Assembly: GCA_023248835.1 (NCBI GenBank)
Contig: JAHFDU010000004.1
Coordinates: 1-26,322, forward strand
DNA from: Myxococcales bacterium
GTDB lineage: Bacteria > Myxococcota_A > Polyangia > Palsa-1104
DNA: 26,322 nucleotides
Reading direction: 5' to 3'
In this document: in pieces, positions 1 through 7,430 of the stretch
Numbering within the stretch: the first letter of the stretch is position 1
How the letters are laid out: the number at the start of each line of letters is the position of its first letter
Translations under genes and position numbers: made by a program
The notes under the pieces: model-generated
Databases searched by the model: none
What the model saw: only the letters and a program-made list of their open reading frames with translations
What the model was told of the DNA's origin: nothing

Positions 1-426
1 ACGATCGATCGCGGCGCCGCGCCAAGCAGTGACGACCAAATAAGCATCGAACGGTTTGGTCAGACCGCGAGTTTTCCATCCGGCGCCGGTTGCGACGCGA
101 CGCCGCCAGATCACCGTAGTTAGAATATCGGAATCCTCAGACGGCAGGCTGCCGAGACGCTGCCAGGGCGTGTGCTGCTCGGTGAGCCAACCGTTCAATC
201 CTTCGCTCGTGCCCCAATAGAGATTGGATCGTAGATTTTCGCCGTCGCCAAGACCGTGACCACCGCAATGAATGATGGAGTTGTCACAAAGAGCGACGTG
301 AACTTGCACGACGACCGCGTTCCCGCGCTTTGCGACAGTGGCGATTCTATCGAACAGCGCGTCGCTGGGATCGGCGCGTGCGAGGTTTGCTAGGAAAAGA
401 AACCAGCATGTGAACGCAACCCGCAT
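1..426 (-). CDS. Secreted hypothetical protein, partial (3' end outside window)
   Basis: Reading frame open from an ATG at 426 to the left window edge (142 codons, no stop). The N-terminus MRVAFTCWFLFLANLARA is a clear Sec signal peptide with cleavage after ARA, so the product is exported. The mature part has two cysteines in a CDNSIIHCGGHG stretch and no family motif that I recognise. It is divergent from the gene at 498, with 71 bases between the start codons, and both begin with the same 11 bases in inverted orientation. Codon use matches the neighbouring genes. Function unknown; that it is a real gene is fairly secure because of the signal peptide and long open frame. Confidence 0.7.
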   Translation of the reverse strand, partial: MRVAFTCWFLFLANLARADPSDALFDRIATVAKRGNAVVVQVHVALCDNSIIHCGGHGLGDGENLRSNLYWGTSEGLNGWLTEQHTPWQRLGSLPSEDSDILTTVIWRRRVATGAGWKTRGLTKPFDAYLVVTAWRGAAIDR

Positions 427-497
427 CGCACAAACACTAGCACAGCAGATCTGCGAACAAAACTTGTCCCGGCTGCAATGTCGCGCCACGATGAAGC

Positions 498-875
498 ATG
501 CGGGTTGCGCTGCTCTTGCTGATTTTCCCCTCGCTGGCATTCGCGCGGGCGTCGAGCGACGTCAATTACAAAGTGAGCGAGGCGTTTTCCGCGGCATTGC
601 GCTTTGTCCGCGTCGACCGGCACTGCAAAGTTACCGACAAAGACGGCGATGCCGCGTTTATTAATTTCGAGTGTGAAAACGACGGCAAGATGGAGCGGGG
701 CGCGCTGGAACTTTTTCGTTCGCCCAAAAATGGGGTGCGCTTGCAAGTGACGCTTGGCGATCAACCTCATTACATTGAACTGCGATTTCTGGAGCTGCTT
801 GAGCGCAAACTGCGCGACGAGCTGGGCGCGCCACCGGCGCCCGCCCGCGCACCTCCGCCCGACGCCGGCAATTGA
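498..875 (+). CDS. Small secreted hypothetical protein (125 aa)
   Basis: The N-terminus MRVALLLLIFPSLAFARA is a signal peptide with cleavage after ARA. The mature chain of about 107 residues holds two cysteines (HCKV and FECEN) that could form one disulfide, and ends in an Ala/Pro-rich tail (APPAPARAPPPDAGN). The start ATG at 498 is preceded by a GAAG purine stretch. It does not match a family I know. It is divergent from the partial secreted protein on the left and lies 88 bases upstream of the amidohydrolase on the same strand, so it could share its transcript. Periplasmic or secreted location is inferred from the signal peptide. Confidence 0.7.
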   Translation: MRVALLLLIFPSLAFARASSDVNYKVSEAFSAALRFVRVDRHCKVTDKDGDAAFINFECENDGKMERGALELFRSPKNGVRLQVTLGDQPHYIELRFLELLERKLRDELGAPPAPARAPPPDAGN

Positions 876-943
876 GATCTCGGCTGCTGCCCGGCATGTA
901 AGTAGCCGGTGAAATGTGATACGAAACCGCATGCCTTTGCCCA

Positions 944-955
944 AGGTTCGAACCT
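944..955. promoter_or_regulatory. 12-bp perfect palindrome upstream of the amidohydrolase start
   Basis: AGGTTCGAACCT is a perfect 12-bp palindrome ending 8 bases before the preferred ATG at 964. It could be an operator or simply chance. It lies inside the coding region only if the upstream GTG at 916 were the true start. Confidence 0.25.
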
Positions 956-963
956 ACGTCTCG

Positions 964-2961
964 ATGCGAGTGACTCTTTTGCTGGCGCTGCTTTTGTCGC
1001 CGATTGCGACGCTGGCGGCGCCGCGGCCGGTGGTGCCAAACGTGGTCAAGCGGGTGGTGGTTTCGCTGACGCGTCACTCAGGAACTTCGGTGACCACCAC
1101 CATGCCCAACGGCACCCTCAAAGTCGCGCTTGACGTGCTCGAAAACGGGCGCGGCCCGCACGTCGATGCCGAGCTCGCGCTTCTGCCCGACGGGACGCTG
1201 GCGAAATTGTCGGCCTCGGGTCACCACACCATGGGCACCAAAGTCGCCGAGTCGTTTGCGCGACAGGGTGATCATGCGCGCTGGCAGAGCGAAGAGGAGA
1301 AGGGCGAGCGCGACGTCAAAGGCAGTGCCTTTTACATTCCGATGGCCGACGTGCCCGATGCGATCGGTCTGCTCACGCAGGCGCTGATTCGATCGGGCGG
1401 CGCGCTGGCGCTGCTGCCGGCGGGAGAGGCGCGTCTTGAGAACCTCGGCGATGCGACGGTGCAAATTGCTGGCAAGCCGCGTCATCTTAAAGGCTATGCC
1501 ATCACTGGTCTCGATCTGTTGCCGACGCCGGTGTGGATGAACGACGACAACAGCTGGTTCGGTTCGGTGTCGGAGTGGTGGTCGGTGGTGCCGGAAGGAT
1601 GCGAGGAGGCGATTGCGCCGCTCATTGCAAAGCAGAATGAGACCACCAAAGCGCGCGATGCCAAACTGGCGGCGCTTGGTCATCATCCCCCGGCTGCAGG
1701 AATTGCCTACACCCACGCCCGGGTGCTCGACGTCGAGGCGGGCAAGTGGCTCACCGACCAGACGGTGCTGGTGGTGGGCGATCGCATCAAAGCGGTGGGA
1801 TCGAGTCGATCGACCGCGCTTCCATCGGGAGTGGAAACGGTCGATTTGCATGGCCAGGCACTGCTGCCTGGACTCATCGATATGCACGCCCACCTTGGCG
1901 ACACCGACGGTGTGCTCAACATTGCGTCGGGCGTCACCACCGTGCGCGACGTCGGAAACGATCCCGACAAGCTCGATGATTTCAAGCAGCGTTACGACGA
2001 CGGTCGCGCCATCGGCACCCACGTGGTGAGATTCGGATTTATCGAGGGGCGCAATCCCAAAGCGGCGTCGAGCAAGATCACTGCAGAAACCGAAGCCGAG
2101 GCCAAAGCTGCAGTCGCCGAGTTTGCCCGTCGTGGCTACGAAGGAATCAAGATTTACAATTCGATGAAAACCGAATTGGTACCGCTGCTCGCCCAAGAGG
2201 CGCACGCACGGGGCATGCAGGTGACTGGGCACATTCCTGTGCACATGCTCGCCAATGAAGCGGTGCGCTCGGGCTACGACGGCATCGAGCACATCAACAT
2301 GCTGTTTCTCAATTTCTTTGCCACCCACGACACCGACACGCGTGACACCACTCGCTTCACCTTGGTCGGCGATCGTGCGGCGGCGTTTGACTTGAGCTCT
2401 AAGCCGGTGCGCGATTTTGTCGCGCTACTCAAACAGCACCACACCGTGATTGATCCGACGCTCGGCGCTTTCGAGGATCTATTGGTGGGAGAGCAGGGCA
2501 AGATCATTTCAGGCCTTGAAGCGCTTGCGGCGCGTTTGCCGGTACAAACGCAGCGCGGATTTCTGTTGGGCGGGCTTCCGCTCGGCACCAAGGCCAAACT
2601 CTATCGCGACTCGTACGCAAAGCTGCTGGCGATGGTGAAATTGCTGGTGGACGAAGGAGTGACCGTGGTGACCGGCACTGACTGGATCGCGGGTCTCGGT
2701 TTACAACACGAGCTCGAGCTGTTTGTGCGCGCTGGACTTTCGCCGGCTGAGGCGCTGCGTTGCGCCACCATCGTGCCGGCGCGCGCTCTCAACATCGGCG
2801 ACCGTACCGGATCGATTGCGGTCGGCAAAGTGGCCGACCTGTTTGTCGTCGACGGCGATCCACTCAAGCGCATCACCGACATCACCAAAGTCGTCAGCAC
2901 CATGCGCTCAGGCGTGGTGTCCCCGTCGGCGCCGCTTTATCGTTCCGTCGGTGTCCGATGA
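964..2961 (+). CDS. Exported metal-dependent amidohydrolase (imidazolonepropionase/M38-like)
   Basis: The amidohydrolase-superfamily metal ligands are in order: HxH in LIDMHAHLGD (residues 308 and 310 from ATG 964), a likely carboxylated Lys in GIKIYNS (396), His in VTGHIPVH (423), His in GIEHINM (443) and Asp in VTGTDW (573). This set fits a binuclear TIM-barrel hydrolase of the group that cleaves cyclic amides or Xaa-Pro/Arg dipeptides. The small N-terminal composite beta-sandwich is visible at AYTHARVLDVEAGKW. An extra domain of about 235 residues precedes it. The start at 964 is chosen because MRVTLLLALLLSPIATLAAPR is a good signal peptide; a GTG at 916 would add 16 residues. It is the first large gene of the overlapping operon leading to the ABC cassette. 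Substrate not predictable. Confidence 0.88.
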   Translation: MRVTLLLALLLSPIATLAAPRPVVPNVVKRVVVSLTRHSGTSVTTTMPNGTLKVALDVLENGRGPHVDAELALLPDGTLAKLSASGHHTMGTKVAESFARQGDHARWQSEEEKGERDVKGSAFYIPMADVPDAIGLLTQALIRSGGALALLPAGEARLENLGDATVQIAGKPRHLKGYAITGLDLLPTPVWMNDDNSWFGSVSEWWSVVPEGCEEAIAPLIAKQNETTKARDAKLAALGHHPPAAGIAYTHARVLDVEAGKWLTDQTVLVVGDRIKAVGSSRSTALPSGVETVDLHGQALLPGLIDMHAHLGDTDGVLNIASGVTTVRDVGNDPDKLDDFKQRYDDGRAIGTHVVRFGFIEGRNPKAASSKITAETEAEAKAAVAEFARRGYEGIKIYNSMKTELVPLLAQEAHARGMQVTGHIPVHMLANEAVRSGYDGIEHINMLFLNFFATHDTDTRDTTRFTLVGDRAAAFDLSSKPVRDFVALLKQHHTVIDPTLGAFEDLLVGEQGKIISGLEALAARLPVQTQRGFLLGGLPLGTKAKLYRDSYAKLLAMVKLLVDEGVTVVTGTDWIAGLGLQHELELFVRAGLSPAEALRCATIVPARALNIGDRTGSIAVGKVADLFVVDGDPLKRITDITKVVSTMRSGVVSPSAPLYRSVGVR

Positions 2962-3026
2962 CCTCGATCGACCTGCACTCGGACGCGCTGGTTCCGTCAG
3001 GCATGGTTCGCATGGCCCTTGATTAG
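2958..3026 (+). CDS. 22-codon ORF bridging the amidohydrolase and the lipoprotein
   Basis: ATG at 2958 overlaps the amidohydrolase stop as ATGA, and the TAG at 3024 ends 3 bases before the GTG start of the lipoprotein. The peptide MTSIDLHSDALVPSGMVRMA resembles the first residues of threonine aldolase (LtaE-type IDLRSDTVT...M..AM), but the remaining roughly 320 residues are absent. It is either the stub of a lost PLP enzyme gene or a short coupling ORF that passes ribosomes from the amidohydrolase to the lipoprotein. The overlap geometry is seen directly; translation and ancestry are inference. Confidence 0.35.
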   Translation: MTSIDLHSDALVPSGMVRMALD

Positions 3027-3029
3027 AGC

Positions 3030-4073
3030 GTGCGGTGGCGCAGATACATGGTTGCGCTGTCGCTGGTTTTCGGTTGCGCGTCGCCCCGACTGCCGCACGA
3101 TCTTCAAGTGGCGCAAGCGCATGAGCATGCGCACGAAATGTCGCAGGCGCTCTCGGCCTATGCGGAGATTCGGATCGGATGCGAAAAAAGTGGTTTGCGC
3201 CATACCCACGACGATTGCGGTGCGGCGGCATTTCGTGAGGCCGACCTGCTCGAATTGGTCGGGCAGCGGCAGCAAGCAGAAGCGGCGTTTTTGCGCGCGG
3301 CCAAAATCGCCAGCGACCCGAGTCGTGCGGCGCGGGCTTTGGTGCGTGCCAGCATCTTGCGGTACGCTCTCGATTGGCCGCAGCAGGCCGCCGCGCTGTG
3401 CTGGCAGACGGTGGATAAATTTCCCGACGAACAAGCGGCGGACGATGCGCTGGCGCTGGCGATCAAACACAACACCGAATCCGCCTCAGTGCTTGGGGCG
3501 CGCCTAGACATACTTTTCAATCGTCATCGCGATCGCGACATCGCCGACAATCTTTTGTACGCGCGTGCCGAGTTGGCGCAGCAGAGTGACCTGCGAACCG
3601 CGGTGGTGCTCTACGACCTATTGGCTTCAAGTTATCGCCGTTCTGCGCTGTGGGATGATTCACTTTGGCATGCGGCGAACCTGCTGCGGCAGCAACGAGA
3701 TTACGTCGGCGCAATGCGGCGGTTGCAAAAAATTCTCGATTCGCGACGAGAAACTTGGGTGACCGGAAGCTATAATTCGATTTATCTCGACGACGCGCAG
3801 CTGCTCATAGGGCGAATCGCGCTCGAAGACCTGCACGATGTGCCACGTGCGATCGCGGCTTTTTCGGCGCTCGAGAGCGACTATCCCGAATCGACCCTGC
3901 GCGACGATGGGCTGGTTTATTGGGCACGCGCACTGCTGTCGCAACATGTGCCACCGACGGAGGAGGATCGGAATGGCGCTTGCGCAAAACTTCACCGGCT
4001 GTTTGCCAAGTATCCCGACGGGAACCAGGTTCATGCCGGCCAGGCGCTGGCTGCCGAGATCGGTTGCCGATGA
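3030..4073 (+). CDS. TPR-repeat lipoprotein coupled to the Mla-like ABC cassette
   Basis: From the GTG at 3030 the N-terminus MRWRRYMVALSLVFGCAS has a basic n-region, hydrophobic core and lipobox VFGC (Cys16), so the protein should be lipid-anchored in the envelope. An ATG at 3048 would remove the basic residues and is less likely. The rest is helical with several tetratricopeptide-like units, for example around ALSAYAEI, AEAAFLRAAKIASDPSRAARAL, AVVLYDLLASSYRR, YVGAMRRLQKIL and AIAAFSALESDYPESTLRDDGL. This resembles BamD/YbgF-type TPR lipoproteins. Its stop overlaps the first ATPase start as ATGA, which suggests that it works with the transporter, perhaps as an envelope scaffold. Specific partner unknown. 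Confidence 0.8.
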   Translation: MRWRRYMVALSLVFGCASPRLPHDLQVAQAHEHAHEMSQALSAYAEIRIGCEKSGLRHTHDDCGAAAFREADLLELVGQRQQAEAAFLRAAKIASDPSRAARALVRASILRYALDWPQQAAALCWQTVDKFPDEQAADDALALAIKHNTESASVLGARLDILFNRHRDRDIADNLLYARAELAQQSDLRTAVVLYDLLASSYRRSALWDDSLWHAANLLRQQRDYVGAMRRLQKILDSRRETWVTGSYNSIYLDDAQLLIGRIALEDLHDVPRAIAAFSALESDYPESTLRDDGLVYWARALLSQHVPPTEEDRNGACAKLHRLFAKYPDGNQVHAGQALAAEIGCR

Positions 4074-4816
4074 CCGCGATGGTCGAATGTCGGTCGCTCT
4101 GTAAGTCGTTTGGCGTGCGTCCGCTGCTCGATAGAGTGAATGTTCGCCTTGCATCCGGTGAAATTTGCGGTCTCATCGGTTCGGCGGCCACGGGAAAAAG
4201 CCTGCTGCTCAAACTCCTGTGTGGACTGCAAGCCTCCGACGGTGGGGAAATTTTCATCGCCGGCAGACGGCTGGATGCATCCTCGAAAGAGGAGCTGCAG
4301 CAATCGCGTAAGCACATCGGCATGCTGTTTCAGAACAACGCGCTGTTCGATTTCATGACAGTGCGCGACAATGTGGCGTTTCCGCTGGTGCGATCGGGGG
4401 CAACGTCGGCAGAGGAAATTCGCGAGCGTGTTCATCAGACGCTGCGCGCGGTCGGGCTATCGGGTAGCGAAGAGAAACTACCGGCGGAGCTCTCCGGCGG
4501 CATGAAAAAACGGGTTGCGCTGGCGCGCGCACTGGTGGCGCGTCCTGCCCTGCTGCTTTTCGACGAGCCCACCGCTGGCCTTGATCCGGTGACCACCGCG
4601 AGAATTTACGAGCTGCTTGGCGCCGAGCAGGCCCGCACTCGAGCAACCATGCTCTTGGTGTCGTCGGACGTCGACGGTTTGCGCCGTTTTGTGCCGCGCC
4701 TACTGATGCTGCACGCTGGCCGTCTGCGCTACGACGGGCCCTCGGACAAGATCGATTCGTCCGAGGATGAAGTGGTGCGCCAATTTGTTCGTGGCGCCGA
4801 TGAAGGACCGCTGTGA
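4070..4816 (+). CDS. MlaF-like ABC transporter ATPase, subunit 1 (lacks switch histidine)
   Basis: A 248-residue ABC ATPase of the Mla/Ttg2A type. Motifs: Walker A GSAATGKS at 37-44 (Ala replaces the second consensus Gly), Q-loop MLFQNNALFD, signature LSGGM at 141-145, Walker B LLLFDE with Asp165/Glu166, D-loop GLDP. The H-loop reads VSSDVDG, so Ser199 stands where the switch histidine of SHD should be. The start ATG at 4070 overlaps the lipoprotein stop; a longer in-frame reading from 3920 lies wholly inside the lipoprotein gene and is rejected. The next gene overlaps its stop as GTGA. It should pair with the second ATPase (6338) beneath the two permeases at the inner membrane. The catalytic asymmetry is described under findings. 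Confidence 0.93.
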   Translation: MTAMVECRSLCKSFGVRPLLDRVNVRLASGEICGLIGSAATGKSLLLKLLCGLQASDGGEIFIAGRRLDASSKEELQQSRKHIGMLFQNNALFDFMTVRDNVAFPLVRSGATSAEEIRERVHQTLRAVGLSGSEEKLPAELSGGMKKRVALARALVARPALLLFDEPTAGLDPVTTARIYELLGAEQARTRATMLLVSSDVDGLRRFVPRLLMLHAGRLRYDGPSDKIDSSEDEVVRQFVRGADEGPL

Positions 4817-5562
4817 TTTCGACGCTCAGAGACATTTGTCGTGAAGTGGGCGCGGCCTATTTATTGCTCTTGCACGTCGGCACGCTCTTGCTGCGTGGTC
4901 GTTTCGACCGGCGCGAGCTCGGCCGCAGTCTTGCGGCGATGGGCGCTGACTCTTTGCCGATCGTTGCGCTCACCGCGTTTTTCACCGGCGGCATCATGGT
5001 GATTCAAGCAGGGATTTTTGTTAGGCGCTTTGGCGCCTATGGATTGCTTGGTTTTGGCGCCGGCTACGCGACATTGCGTGAAGTGGGCCCGTTGCTCATC
5101 GGTCTGATGTTTTCCGGTCGGGTCGGTGCCAACAACGCCGCCGAGCTTGGCACCATGACAGTGACCGAGCAGATTGACGGGCTGCGCGCACTCGCCATTG
5201 ATCCCATCGCTTTTCTGATTGTGCCGCGCGTGCTCGCGATGGTGATCGCACTGTTCTGTTTGCTTCTCGTGGGTGACGCGGTGGCGCTTTCAGGCGGTGC
5301 ACTGTTTGGCAAATGGTTGCTCGGCGTCGAGTTCTCCTCTTTTTTTCACTCTTTTGCCGACAACTTGAAACTTGCTGATCTAAGCGTTGGCCTCGTCAAA
5401 GCCGCCGTGTTTGGTCTGGCGATCGCAATCTCGAGTTGCCATTTCGGTTCGAGCGTTCGCGGCGGCGCGCCCGGCGTCGGCAGAGCAGTGAACGCCGCGG
5501 TAGTAGCTTCGGCGCTGGCGATCGTGCTTTCGGATCAACTGATCACGGTGCTGTTCAAATGA
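4813..5562 (+). CDS. MlaE-like ABC transporter permease, subunit 1
   Basis: A 249-residue integral membrane protein of the MlaE/YrbE (PF02405) family. The family hallmark is present as GRVGANNAAELGTMTVTEQI followed by DGLRALAIDP and a VPRVLA segment. There are about five hydrophobic segments after an amphipathic N-terminus (REVGAAYLLLLHVGTLLL). The start is GTG at 4813, overlapping the ATPase stop as GTGA, and the stop overlaps the next permease's ATG. MlaE proteins move phospholipids or hydrophobic compounds between inner-membrane ABC machinery and MCE proteins; the substrate here is not known. Together with the different permease at 5559 it would form a heterodimeric membrane domain, as in actinobacterial YrbEA/YrbEB. 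Confidence 0.92.
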   Translation: MISTLRDICREVGAAYLLLLHVGTLLLRGRFDRRELGRSLAAMGADSLPIVALTAFFTGGIMVIQAGIFVRRFGAYGLLGFGAGYATLREVGPLLIGLMFSGRVGANNAAELGTMTVTEQIDGLRALAIDPIAFLIVPRVLAMVIALFCLLLVGDAVALSGGALFGKWLLGVEFSSFFHSFADNLKLADLSVGLVKAAVFGLAIAISSCHFGSSVRGGAPGVGRAVNAAVVASALAIVLSDQLITVLFK

Positions 5563-6341
5563 CGCCGATCTCGTTGTTGCACCGAGCCGCGCCAAGTCTG
5601 GAGCTCCTACGCCATCTACTGTGGCGCAGTGGGCGCGGCGCGTTTCGCCTGCGCGCGACCGATTTTCCTCGCGGCGAAGTGTGGCGGCAGATGCACCAGA
5701 TCGGCAATCGTTCACTGCTGTTTGTCTGCGTGACTTTGAGTTTTCTCGGCATGGTGTTGGTGTTTCAGACCTGCCTGCAAGTCAATCGCATCACCGGCGA
5801 TCTGTCGCAAGTAGGCGCGGAGTTCATCAAGATCCTGGTGCACGAGTTCGGCCCGTCGCTGTGCGCGATGATGCTGGCGACTCGAGTCGGCGCCGGCATC
5901 GCCGCCGAGCTAGGATCGATGGTGGTGACCGACCAAATCGATGCGTTGGCGATGAACAATGTCGATCCGATCGATTACCTGATCGTGCCGCGGTTCGTTG
6001 CCTCGATGGTGATGACTGGCGCTCTCACGACCGTCGGTGTTGGCTGCGCGGTTTTTGCAGGCGCCCTGACTGCGGCCTACAGTTTTCATGTCAATCCAGT
6101 AGTGTTTGTCGATCCGTCCCACGTTCGCATCGGCGATTTGGTGACCGGCTTTTTCAAATGCGCCGCCTACGGCGCGGCGATTCCGTTGGTCTCGGGTTTT
6201 TGCGGTCTGTCAGCGCAGGGCGGATCCGCAGGCGTTGGCCGCTCCACCACGCGAGCGGTGATCGCGTCGTCGTTCATGGTGATCGTGCTCGATTTTGTGA
6301 TTTCGGGAGTTGCTTACTTCACGCTACAGAGTGCGCCATGA
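5559..6341 (+). CDS. MlaE-like ABC transporter permease, subunit 2
   Basis: A 260-residue MlaE-family permease clearly diverged from subunit 1. Its hallmark reads TRVGAGIAAELGSMVVTDQI then DALAMNNVDPIDYLIVPR. It has a longer, partly charged N-terminus (residues 1-50) and about five to six membrane segments. The ATG at 5559 overlaps the previous stop (ATGA) and its own stop overlaps the second ATPase start; the upstream in-frame extension to 5436 lies inside the other permease and is rejected. Its AELGSM motif is closer to classical MlaE than that of subunit 1. It is inferred to pair with subunit 1 and to contact one or both ATPases through the cytoplasmic coupling helix. Confidence 0.92.
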   Translation: MTPISLLHRAAPSLELLRHLLWRSGRGAFRLRATDFPRGEVWRQMHQIGNRSLLFVCVTLSFLGMVLVFQTCLQVNRITGDLSQVGAEFIKILVHEFGPSLCAMMLATRVGAGIAAELGSMVVTDQIDALAMNNVDPIDYLIVPRFVASMVMTGALTTVGVGCAVFAGALTAAYSFHVNPVVFVDPSHVRIGDLVTGFFKCAAYGAAIPLVSGFCGLSAQGGSAGVGRSTTRAVIASSFMVIVLDFVISGVAYFTLQSAP

Positions 6342-7099
6342 GCTGCAAAATCGAATTCCGCGACGTCCACAAATCCTTTTCCGGAAAGCCGGTGCTGCGC
6401 GGCATCAACCTGCAAGTTTTCGCTGGCGAAGTGCTGTTTGTCGTCGGTACTTCGGGTGTCGGCAAGTCGGTCACCATCAAGACGTTGATTGGTCTGCTGC
6501 GACCGGACGCCGGCAGCGTTTTTTTTGATTCAGAGCGGGTCGACCAGCTTTCGGAGCGCGGGCTCTATTCGATGCGTAAGCGTTGCGCCATGGTGTTTCA
6601 GCACGCCACCCTTTTCGACTCGATGACGTTGCGCGAAAATGTTGCGCTGCCATTACGCAAACACACCGATTTGTCGGAGGCCGAGATCGCCGCCGAAGCC
6701 AAGAAACGTCTCGAGGAGGTGCACCTACAAGATTTTTCCGACGCGCTGCCGGCGACGCTGGGCGACGGGATTCGCAAACGCGCAGCGATCGCGCGCTCGC
6801 TCGCTCTCAATCCCGAGTGTGTGCTGTTTGACGAGCCGACCACCGGTCTTGATCCCGTGAGTGGGCGGCGCATTGATCGACTGATTCGCGAACTTTCCGA
6901 TGCCCGCCAGGTCACAAGCTTAGTGGTCTCACACGATCTGACATCGATTGCCACCATCGCTGACCGGGTCGCGCTGCTCTATCAGGGGCGCGTCCACGCG
7001 GTGGGCAACCTTGCCGAACTGCGAAAAAAAAATGATCCGATCATCGAGCAATTTTTTTCCGGCAACGCGCGCGGCCCGATGGAGACGCCGGGATTTTAG
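6338..7099 (+). CDS. MlaF-like ABC transporter ATPase, subunit 2 (degenerate signature motif)
   Basis: A 253-residue ABC ATPase, the second of the cassette. Motifs: Walker A GTSGVGKS at 37-44 (canonical), Q-loop MVFQHATLFD, Walker B CVLFDE with Asp165/Glu166, D-loop GLDP, H-loop VSHDL with His199 (canonical). The signature at 141-145 is LGDGI instead of LSGGQ/M, losing the serine and one glycine that bind the gamma phosphate of the partner's ATP. The ATG at 6338 overlaps the permease stop (ATGA). It aligns with subunit 1 without gaps between the Walker A and H-loop motifs. It ends the operon; an IS3 remnant follows almost at once, so any downstream partner genes may have been lost. Confidence 0.93.
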   Translation: MSCKIEFRDVHKSFSGKPVLRGINLQVFAGEVLFVVGTSGVGKSVTIKTLIGLLRPDAGSVFFDSERVDQLSERGLYSMRKRCAMVFQHATLFDSMTLRENVALPLRKHTDLSEAEIAAEAKKRLEEVHLQDFSDALPATLGDGIRKRAAIARSLALNPECVLFDEPTTGLDPVSGRRIDRLIRELSDARQVTSLVVSHDLTSIATIADRVALLYQGRVHAVGNLAELRKKNDPIIEQFFSGNARGPMETPGF

Positions 7100-7105
7100 A
7101 ACCGA

Positions 7106-7428
7106 AATCACGTTGACGCTCCAGTCGCGTTTATGTGCCGGCAACTCGAGGTTTCTCGAAGGGTGGCTACTATGACTGGCGCAGGCGTGAAGCGTGAGCA
7201 GGAGGACGATGATGCGATGATGCGGCAGATAGAAGACATCCACCAGGGCAGCAAGAAGCGCTACGGCAACCCACGGGTGCACGAAACGTTGGTAGGCCGG
7301 TAGGCCTGGGAGTGCGGACGAGTCGAAAGCGGTGGCGGGTGGCGCGGCTGATGAGGACGCATGACCTACGGGCGCGTCGTCGTCGGAAATTTCGGACGAC
7401 CGACTCTAACCACAAACTTCCAGTGGCT
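7106..7428 (+). pseudogene. IS3-family transposase OrfB remnant (frameshifted, truncated)
   Basis: Pieces of an IS3-family OrfB can be read in order across two frames: APVAFMCRQLEVS (from 7118), then in another frame GGYYDWRRREA (7162-7194), then EQEDDDAMMRQIEDIHQGS with KKRYGNPRVHETL (to about 7290), then RTSRKR...VARLMRTHDLRA and KFRTTDSNHKLPVA (to 7428). The order and the RYG.PRVH, SRKR.VARLM and TDSNH..PVA signatures match the region before the DDE core in IS3 transposases. At least two frameshifts and the loss of the catalytic half make it dead. It ends exactly where the stop codon of the GC-rich PrcB-like gene begins, marking a recombination junction. Confidence 0.75.
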
Positions 7429-7430
7429 GA

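Noticed and set aside
338..664. Plus-strand open frame of 108 codons across the divergent gap
   Set aside because: It overlaps both signal-peptide genes in other frames and has shadow-like composition.
944..955. GGTTCGAACC resembles the T-arm of a tRNA
   Set aside because: The flanking bases do not pair into a T-stem or acceptor stem and no anticodon arm precedes it; it is treated as a palindrome only.
1078..2328. Open frame of 416 codons on the minus strand opposite the amidohydrolase
   Set aside because: It is His/Arg-rich with no domain signature and is explained by the GC-biased third positions of the amidohydrolase gene.
3920..4069. N-terminal extension of the first ATPase
   Set aside because: It lies entirely inside the lipoprotein gene, and the ATG at 4070 gives a standard MlaF length and aligned motifs.
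5621..6337. Long N-terminal extension of the second ATPase
   Set aside because: It overlaps the second permease in another frame and is Arg-rich shadow sequence; the ATG at 6338 fits the ATGA overlap.
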